Assembly: GCA_024529925.1 (NCBI GenBank)
Contig: JAFEUB010001113.1
Coordinates: 55,773-119,772 of the forward strand
Length of the DNA: 64,000 nucleotides
Reading direction: 5' to 3'
Origin: Ophthalmolycus amberensis
Taxonomy: Eukaryota; Chordata; Actinopteri; Perciformes; Zoarcidae
Position numbers and translations under genes: made by a program. This document shows, piece by piece, positions 56,574-64,000 of this stretch. How positions within the stretch are numbered: the first letter of the stretch is position 1; the number at the start of each line of letters is the position of its first letter. The notes below the pieces were generated by a model. That model was not told the origin of the DNA, did not search any database, and saw only the letters and a list, made by a program, of their open reading frames with translations.

Positions 56574-58660
56574 ATTAAAGATGCAAGCAGCATTGATCGG
56601 GCCCTCGCATATTCACGCATGTCGAGGGTACTGGCAGGACCCTGGTTGATGCGGCCATGCATTTCTGTGACCATCATACACTGAGTGCACGAGTTAAACG
56701 GTATTTCCTGTCGACCAATGGCTTAGCCAGATCTTAAGCCTCGAATATTTTGAGTGTATCTCCGAATACAATCATATCTGTAATTCTGTAAAAATTGACA
56801 AAAACTTGAATGTGTCCGAATGCGCTTCAGTGTTAGTAACATAACATACTGTCAAAATGAATGCAGGTCTCAAAACCGACTGTTTGTTTGTGCAGGTAGC
56901 TCTGACAATCTGAGAGACTGAAAGCTGGAGGAGGAAATAGGAGAATGTACAGTTCCAGAATGTATAGTTCCATGTGGAAAAAAGTACATATTTTTGTAAA
57001 TAAATAAGTTTAAGCCAAAAGGTGAGCCAATGTAGAATAATCTATCATATAAATTAGGCTGGGTGCAATTTAAAAACAATTAAATTCACTATTAATGAAA
57101 ACTCCACGTACAAGCGCGATTTGGAAACCTTTTCAATCCAATTTCTGCTCTCCAAACATCTCAGTTTGCCCATATTTGGATCAGAGAAGTCTTTTTCTGG
57201 TGGTGTGTCCACGAACCCTTTTACAGTAATAAGTTCAGTGTTTGGGCCGCTGTAATTATAGAATCCTGCTTGCATCCATGCTTATCAATAGGTGGCGCTA
57301 TGACTATGAGTTAATATTGGCATCCAGAAGTCCTAAAGTCATGACAGTCATCAAGCATGTCAAGTTTGGGACAGTTTTGACAAAGTACAGTCGAGTTACA
57401 ACAGCTTGATGGATGATGGTAAACCATGTAAAATGGCTGCCACACCATATCCACGTCATTCCATGAAACCTCAAGCTTTTAGTAACTTTTATTCACTAAG
57501 GTCTTTAGATTGTTCTGACCAAATTCTAAGTTGATCTGATTAATTCCCTAGGAAGAGTTCGTTAAAGTACAGCACCTGGAAATTGCAAAGAAAACACATG
57601 AAATTCATACAAAATTCAAAATGGCTGACTTCCGGTTGGGTTTAGAGCATGGATCCTGGAGACTTTTTTTTAAGTCTACATGTGATACATCTGCTTACCA
57701 AATTTTATACATCTAGGTGAAACGTATTGCGAGGGCTGCATCGTCGAAATTTTGTAGGGGGCGCTATTGAGACGATTTGCCACTCTGAACGAATAAAATC
57801 ATATTATATAACTTAAGTTTGGGCTTGTAATCTGTGTGCCAAGTTTGCTTATGTTTTGAGAATTTTTAGCGTCTCAAAATTATCTTCGTTTTTCACGGCG
57901 AAGACTGCGTCGCCACGGCAACAGCGTTCGACGAGTTACATCAGTTTATTCGTTCATGAACACAATAAAGCATTATCAAGGGCTTAAGGCTTTTCTGACA
58001 ACATTTTAGAGGGATGTGATTAATCTGTGAGGAGCAGGATGTAAAAGTACACAACCTATAACTTCCTGTCGCCACTAGGTGGCGCTATTACTATGATTCT
58101 AATATAGATGTGTTCAGGGTCAGGATGTTGTGACATCTGAGAAATTTGGCGCAGATGAGACATTGTACGGCCGAGTTACAACAACTTCCTGTTTCGTGGT
58201 GAATGGTTGGCACGGATACATAGTTCAATAACTTTTTGATCTTTGAGTAACTTTTCACTGCCAAAGTCTCAAGGGTATAGTGACCAAATCTGAAGTCAAT
58301 CAGGTCAAATCTCTAGAAGGAGTTCGTTAAAGTACGGAGCCTTGAAATGGTCAAAAAATGTCATAAAATAAAAAATGGCCGACTTCCTGTTGGGTTTAGT
58401 GAATAATAGGGGGTGCTATCAAGCCATATGTCATACTGGACACCCCAATCAGACTGCATTTTTCACCACGCCAAATTTCAAGAACTTACCAGCATACCAA
58501 GCACCTCCTTTTTGCAACGAAACACGTACGATAATATTAATAATAAACATTAGAAGAACAGTAGGTCCTCCGCTCCGACTACGTCGGTGCTCGGGCCCTA
58601 ATAATAAACATTTGAAGAACAATAGGTCCTCCGCTCCGACTACGTCGGTGCTCGGGCCCT
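56574..58660 (+). repeat. Unclassified GCAAGCAGC/CTCGGGCCC family, longest copy
   Basis: It starts ATTAAAGATGCAAGCAGCAT and GGGCCCTCGCATATTC. It includes two AGGTGGCGCTAT(G/T)A phrases (about 57290 and 58077), TCGCCACGGCAACAGCG, and AAAATGGCCGACTTCCTG. It ends with a duplicated terminal block, GGTCCTCCGCTCCGACTACG followed by TCGGTGCTCGGGCCCTAATA, at about 58561-58600 and 58623-58662. No ORF of note. The copy may consist of two joined units. Confidence 0.72.
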
Positions 58661-58662
58661 AA

Positions 58663-60269
58663 TAACAAACCAGCCTATAGGGTTAGAACCCTAACAAAAG
58701 GCAAGAAGCACCTGCAGGAACAACACACAATTGACATATGACAAGATCAAGGGGTCAAGACAGTAGGGGGCAGGAAGTTGCTCCCAGACAGCATTTGATT
58801 AGCAAGCCTTTACTGCCCAAATGTGTATTTCTTCTACATGAGTTATGAGCCATTGTTCTCGTTTGATCTCAATTATTAAGTGATCCTGAAGTGAGCAAAC
58901 ACAACATTTGTATTCTCTTCAATTAGCTGTTTATTTACTGAATCTCCACTAATCCTGGCAAACCATGCATACACAACATAACTATTCTATGGGTCTTTCT
59001 CATTTCAATCAGGAGAGACTTCATTAGAATGATTTATTATACATGTATTACAGGTACCAACTGGTACCAAATAGACAGATGATAGTTTCTGCAAACAGGA
59101 CAAATAAATTAGACAGGGTAACTTCACTCCTGTTCGTTTCGTCTCACTTGGCAGAATCAGATTTATTTACCATATGCAAAACAAATCTATTTGATTCTAT
59201 TCTATTTGCCATATTTACGAACACCGGAAAATCAAGCTACTTACTTACAAACACATTAATATTTTTTTACAGAAATCCATTTCCTGGGTACTTAGCTACT
59301 AAAACAATATGTTCATTTAGCAAGACTCATTTAACTTAGATTACTTCCTCACCCAACCGCAAACAGGAGAAATAAATGAGACAGGGCGACTTCACTCCTG
59401 TTTGTTTAGCCTCGCTCAGCATAATGAGGAAAACGGCATCACAATGTTATGGTTGTAAATCACTCTCCTGTCGTAACGCCTACCTAAAGCAAAGTAAAGC
59501 GCCACCCTGGCGCCACAGGATGGAATGTACATTCCATGAAGGGATGTCAGTCATTTATAAAACTATTGCTAGAATATACAAGTGTGCTCACTATAAAAAC
59601 ATGTTGGCTGTACATGAAAACAAAATACATTAACACACATGTGACAACACATTGGTGGGCGTCACACATGCATAAGAATTGAACAGTGCGAAGTCTTTGG
59701 TGATCGGACTCCATCCTGAAGTAATATAACCGAGGGTAGGGATGCTGAGGTCAGATAAGCCCTAATGCCCCTGGAGTCCAGACACTGGTGGTGGTGGTAA
59801 TGAAGATGATGAGGAGGAGCAAGACTGTGATGATTTTCAAATCACAGTAATATTACAGTGCACAATGCTGGTTTTTAATCCTAGTTTTTGTCTGACTGTT
59901 GTGGATGACAAATGAGGTCCAGTTGCAGTCTGGATGTATCATGCTCATAATCTATAATTTCTTTGTTAGCTCTTTGTGACACCAGAGGAGATAAACTAAG
60001 CAAGAGCTGGAATGAGCTGCAAGAACTGTTGTTGGTCTCTGGACTTTCCAACTGTGTACATGTAGCTCTGATGATGCAGGATGACATCATAAAAACTGTT
60101 CAAATTAGTTACCTTGTCAGTCCATCTGACTTCATGTTGACTTAGTCTGGATCAATTGAAGAACTAGTGGTGTAAACGCACTTGCATATCTCCCAGGGTT
60201 TCCTTGTCTGTGGAAGTTGTGGTGACTTTGGTTTCATTATGGTCCTCCCTCTTTTTCTGCCTAATTCAG
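58663..60269. other. amot intron 8, unassigned
   Basis: Two similar stretches (59090-59155 and 59362-59425: GCAAACAGGA, AGACAGGG, ACTTCACTCCTGTT) form a direct repeat about 270 bases apart. Otherwise nothing recognised before exon 9. Confidence 0.45.
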
Positions 60270-60508
60270 GATAAAGAATCTCCATGCTCAGATCATAGAG
60301 AAAGACGCTATGATCAAGGTGCTTCACCAGCGCTCCAGGAAGGAGCCCATCAAGTTAGATGCGCAATCTGCCATGAGGCCCACCAAGTCCCTGATGTCCA
60401 TTTCCAACACTGGCTCTGGTGGTTCAGGAGTGCTCTCTCACAGCCTGGGCCTTAGTAGCTCCCCCATCACCGAAGAACGCAAGGACACCAGCTGGAAGGG
60501 CAGCCTGG
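60270..60508 (+). CDS. amot: amot coding exon 9 (last in window)
   Basis: The acceptor is CTAATTCAG and the donor CTGG|GTAAGA. Residues 788-867 read IKNLHAQIIEKDAMIKVL, then RSRKEPIKLDAQ, MRPTKSLMSISNTGSG and SWKGSLG. This corresponds to the end of the coiled coil and the start of the Ser-rich tail in AMOT. It ends in phase 1, and the remaining exon or exons, with the C-terminal PDZ ligand, are outside the window. An L2-type LINE begins about 100 bases after the donor, in the same orientation. Confidence 0.93.
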
Positions 60509-60604
60509 GTAAGAAACAGAACCAGCGGTCATTACAAAGTATTTACTCCATGTAACACTTTTAAGGGTTACATGGGGTTTAAGGGTTTAACACTTTTAAC
60601 GAGC

Positions 60605-63600
60605 ACACCTGTTTATCCTGCCGGGATCTTTCCGTCCCGGCGCGGTTAGCAGGCTCGGGTTGGTCTTCTCCGCTAGCCACAGCCGCACCAGACCGCCATT
60701 TTCCGGGCAGGATCGTCCGGCAAACAGGCTGGTAGCCCCTCCAGGCCACCACTCCTTCCTCACCGGACTGTTGGCGTCTTGCCGCTGTTATGCTGTGGAT
60801 CATCCCGTTGATACTCCTGGGTCGCACATCGCTTCTCCACTCACGGACAGCCGGCTCTTGGTCACCAGCTAATGCTAGCTTATCGCTAGCGCTCCCCAAC
60901 CGGACCATGCCGCCGCTGTACTCCACGTCAGATCTTCACAACTTCAACAACCACCTGCGTCCGGACTGCATGGACATTCTCAAAGAACATGGAATACTTC
61001 GCCGAGGCCATCCTTCACACAGAGGTTCTGGCCGCATGTTCTCTTACAACTTCACATCCCCAAACTCCATCCCATCCCTATGGTCCTGTCGCACCCGAAC
61101 TTCCTTGTTACGTCACCACAACAAGCAACACGTGAATCTGTCCAATCTCCGTCCCCTTCCTCAGTCCTCACAGCCTATCACAAAGCAACGTCACCTGAAA
61201 CTGGCTTTGTTCAACACTCGCTCACTCAACAATAAAAGCCTCATTCTGAATGAATTCATAACGGACAGTAACCTTGATTTCCTCTGCCTCACTGAAACAT
61301 GGCATAAACCCCTGGACTACCTCTCACTAAACCAGACCACCCCCACAGGATTCACATACATTGATAAACCTCGTCCTGAGGGGCGGGGAGGTGGTGTTGC
61401 TGCTGTTTACAGGAAGGACATTAAAACAACCATCATTCCCATTCCTGCCATTCATTCTTTTGAACACCTTGCCTTCAAACTCTCTGGTCCCACTCCTTTG
61501 GTTACTGCTGTAATCTACCGTCCCCCCAAGCCAAATCCCTCCTTTCTCTCTGACTTTTCAGATGTTCTGACTCAGCTATGTGCCATCTGCTCCACTGGTC
61601 TCACAATACCGCAACTCTCCAGCCTCAACCTCAACATCTCTGACCACCTGGCTATCACTATGGACATTGACATCCCTATCCCCATCCCAAAAGCTAAGCG
61701 CAACATATCCTTCAGAAATCTCAAATCTATCTCCCCCACAACTCTTTCAGCCTCTCTTGCCAGTACCATGTCTGCCTCCCCTGCCCCGCTGTCTGATAAT
61801 CCCTCCGATCTTGTAAACTACTACAATAACACACTCTCCTCCTGTCTTTATCAGCTGGCTCCCATCAAAACCAAAACTGTCTCATTCACACACTCAGCTC
61901 CCTGGTACACTCCCGAACTCCACCAGATGAAATCTCGAAAGCGCCAGCTTGAAAGACTCTGCAAGAAAAGCGGTTTAACAGTCCATCTCCAGGCCTTCTC
62001 CGACTACCTTCAACAGTACAAAGACGCTCTCATCTCAGCCCGGTCCACCTACTACTCACACCTCATACACTCTGGCTCTTCTAACCCAAAGGCTCTGTTC
62101 TCCACAATAAACAAGCTTCTCAAACCCAAGGACAACACCTCCACATCCTTCGCAGTGAACAAATGCAACTCTTTTCTTTCATTTTTCCAAACAAAAATTG
62201 ACACCATCTACAGCAACCTGAACACCTCCCCCGCCTTTTCCATCTCTCCACCTGCCCCCCCCCCCCCCCCCCCTCCACCCCTCAGCCCCTTTCTCAGTGC
62301 TCCCTTGTGTCCCCATTGGAGCTGCCTAAATTCACAACCGGAATGAGAAGCTCCACCTGCATCCTGGATCCTATCCCATCTAATCTGGTCAAGGACTGTC
62401 TCCCAGCCATCTCACCACTCATCACAGTCATCATCAACTCCTCCCTCAGCTCCGGTTCAGTCCCCGACACACTTAAACTGGCTGCTGTCACCCCAATCCT
62501 CAAAAAACCTGGACTTGACCCTGACACCATGAGCAATTGCCGTCCCATTTCCAATCTTCCCTTTCTGTCAAAAATACTGGAACGCATTGTCGCCACACAA
62601 CTCAAAGCCCACCTCATCTCCAACGATCTGTTCGAGCCATTTCAATCCGGTTTCCGCTCACAGCACAGCACTGAAACAGCCCCCCTCAAAGTCACCAACG
62701 ACCTCCTCCTCTCTTCAGACGCTGGTCACCTCAACATTCTCATCCTCCTCGACCTCACTGCAGCTTTTGACACCATCATCCACAACATCCTTCTCTCCCG
62801 CCTCGAATCTTCCCTCAACATCACCGGAAATGCTCTCTCCTGGATTAAATAATATCTCACAAACAGACAACAGTTCATCAGCAGCTATCAACAACTGCAC
62901 CTCCTCCACTGCTCCTCTGTCTCAAGGCGTCCCCCAGGGTTCGGTGCTTGGTCCTCTTCTGTTCATCCTCTACTTGCTCCCTCTTAGTAATATCATCCGT
63001 CAACACGGACTTCACTTTCACTGCTACGCCGATGATGTCCAGCTCTATATCTCCACAAAGGCCATTGCTACTCACTCCACTCTCACCAACTGCCTCACTG
63101 ACATTAAATCATGGATGCAAACCAACTTCCTCAAACTGAACTGTGATAAATCTGACATGATCATCATCGGTCCCAAATCCCTCACTAAAACCTGTCACAA
63201 CTTCTGCCTCACCATCGACAACTCCACTCTGTCTCCCTCCCCACACATCCGCAACCTTGGAGTCATGTTTGACAGCAACCTCTCCTTTGAACACCACGTC
63301 AAACAAATCACCAGAACTGCCTTTTTCCACTTAAAAAACATCGCCCGTCTCCGCCCATCACTCTCCTCATCTGCTGCTGAAACTGATCCACGCCTTCATC
63401 ACCTCCAGAATTGACTACTGCAACAGCATTCTTCACGGCACACCATCCAAAATCCTAAATAAACTCCAGTACATCCAGAACTCTGCTGCTCGCCTGCTCA
63501 CCCACACCCGCTCCCGTGAACACATCACCCCTGTTCTCCAGAACCTCCATTGGCTCCCCGTCCCACAACGGATCGAATACAAAATCCTTCTCCTCACTCA

Positions 63601-63995
63601 CAAAGCCCTCCACAATCAGGCCCCCTCCTACCTCACCGACCTGCTTCACCACCACACTCCATCCCGCCGGCTCCGCTCCTCCTCCTTTTGGGGGCGACCG
63701 TGGCTTACTGGGTAGAGAGGGTTGTCCGCCAACCGAAAGGTCACCGGCTCGATCCTCGGCTGCACCGTGTCCTGTGTCGAAGTGTCCCTGAGCAAGACAC
63801 TCAATGACCTTTCCACATTCAAATCACAAATCAAAACTGCTTTTAATGTGACTATTATTGTGTACTTTATGCTTTTAACGTGTGACCACTATTGTGTATT
63901 TTATGTTTTTAGTGTATTGTTTTTATATATGATGATTTTAATGTAAAGTGTCTGAGTGTCATGAAAAGCGCTCTATAAATAAAATGTATTATTAT
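60605..63995 (+). mobile_element. L2/CR1-type LINE, nearly full length, disabled
   Basis: Sense to amot. After a 5' part (60605-60900) an open frame of about 518 codons (to 62346) holds endonuclease motifs LFNTRSLNNK, CLTETWH, GRGGGVAAVYR, VIYRPPK and SDHLAI; the central LGDFN-type block is missing, so there is an internal deletion near 61590. Reverse transcriptase follows in other frames: PILKKPGLDPDTMSNCRPI, LDLTAAFDTI, PQGSVLGPLLF, CYADDVQLY (YADD 63024-63035), LHWLPVPQRIEYKILLL. A poly-C run at 62257-62279, stops near 62346 and 62850 and a SINE piece (63690-63790) break it. The 3' end GAAAAGCGCTCTATAAATAA is typical of L2. Confidence 0.88.
63688..63805 (+). repeat. tRNA-like SINE head within the L2 end
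   Basis: GGGGGCGACCGTGGCTTACT and GTCACCGGCTCGATCC suggest A and B boxes of a tRNA-derived SINE, continuing GTCCCTGAGCAAGACACT. It replaces part of the L2 coding end and rejoins at TTCCACATTCAAATC. Confidence 0.65.
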
Positions 63996-64000
63996 TAAGA

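Larger units (their letters stand above)
2827..60508 (+). other. amot: amot (angiomotin) gene, 5' portion, exon overview
   Basis: Angiomotin is a scaffold at tight junctions and on actin. It binds WW domains of YAP and other Hippo-pathway proteins through L/PPxY motifs, and is a substrate of LATS kinases. Nine coding exons join with consistent phases and AG/GT borders; running residue ranges are 1-316, 317-501, 502-549, 550-580, 581-629, 630-679, 680-744, 745-787 and 788-867. The order of features matches vertebrate AMOT: an LPTY motif followed by EEAKVQSQYF, FYVTG, HVRSLS, a second and third PPxY, then a long coiled coil ending near KSLMSISN and SWKGSLG. These segments resemble AMOT more than AMOTL1 or AMOTL2. 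The C-terminal part lies past the window. Introns 5 (16 kb) and 7 (23 kb) are swollen by transposons. Identity as the AMOT orthologue is from recalled family similarity, not a search. Confidence 0.93.

Noticed and set aside
3729..60508. Host gene being amotl1 or amotl2
   Set aside because: Segments such as EEAKVQSQYF, FYVTG, SLATSGVKAH and the coiled-coil wording fit AMOT better; this is from recalled similarity, and a phylogeny would settle it.
63688..63760. tRNA gene at the window end
   Set aside because: The sequence is a SINE head joined to L2 sequence, with no complete tRNA fold.
1..64000. CRISPR array, operon or bacterial promoter features
   Set aside because: The sequence is vertebrate; repeats are transposons and microsatellites, and no spaced direct-repeat array exists.

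Overview
This is a genomic window from a ray-finned (teleost) fish, probably a spiny-rayed one. The fish call rests on the repeat content (Rex1-type and L2-type LINEs with the GGCAAGGCAAG tail, PIF/Harbinger, ISL2EU, Tc1 and several hAT families) and on the host gene. The only host gene recognised is amot (angiomotin), on the + strand. Its start lies near the left edge and it runs off the right edge. Nine coding exons can be placed with matching splice phases: 3729-4678, 6838-7390, 7955-8099, 14555-14647, 14902-15047, 31163-31312, 33035-33231, 56286-56414 and 60270-60508. Together they encode about 867 residues, carrying three L/PPxY motifs, a LATS-type HVRSLS site and most of the angiomotin coiled coil. 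The C-terminal exon or exons with the PDZ-binding end lie beyond the window. A further phase-compatible 5' coding exon is proposed at 2827-2884.

The rest of the window is intron, and most of it is transposable element. Intron by intron: before exon 1 there is a Harbinger remnant and a hAT MITE. Intron 1 has a hAT MITE (5421-6218). Intron 3 has copies of an unclassified repeat family, a Tc1 relic with long inverted repeats (11602-12755) and a second hAT MITE (13045-13858). Intron 5 (16 kb) has an antisense Rex1-like LINE cut by at least four later insertions, a hAT element (20744-22111), and a three-layer nest: a tRNA-type SINE split by a PIF/Harbinger transposon, itself split by a Gypsy solo LTR. 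It also has an ACT-rich satellite of about 0.5 kb. Intron 6 has an ISL2EU-type element (31824-32883) that carries an open YqaJ-PHD ORF but no transposase.

Intron 7 (23 kb) holds the largest nest. A Harbinger-type MITE (33918-49771, target duplication TAA) was split first by a truncated Gypsy element (34274-37034, CTGC) and also by an almost complete antisense class-I endogenous retrovirus (37481-49604, ATAG/ATTG). The provirus itself contains another copy of the same MITE (40810-41870, TTA). The two proviral LTRs are almost identical over their shared part, so the insertion is young. Pol is a single open frame of 1184 codons, but gag and env carry frame breaks, and no protease or nucleocapsid coding is visible. 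Downstream of the nest are an L2 copy, a hAT MITE and inverted copies of the unclassified family flanking exon 8. Intron 9 begins with a sense-strand L2/CR1-type LINE (about 60605-63990).

I found no RNA genes, CRISPR arrays or operon-like features; the tRNA-like stretches are SINE heads. The findings of most interest are the nested retrovirus/MITE locus, the transposon-borne YqaJ-PHD ORF, the inverted repeats flanking amot exon 8, and the unclassified repeat family.
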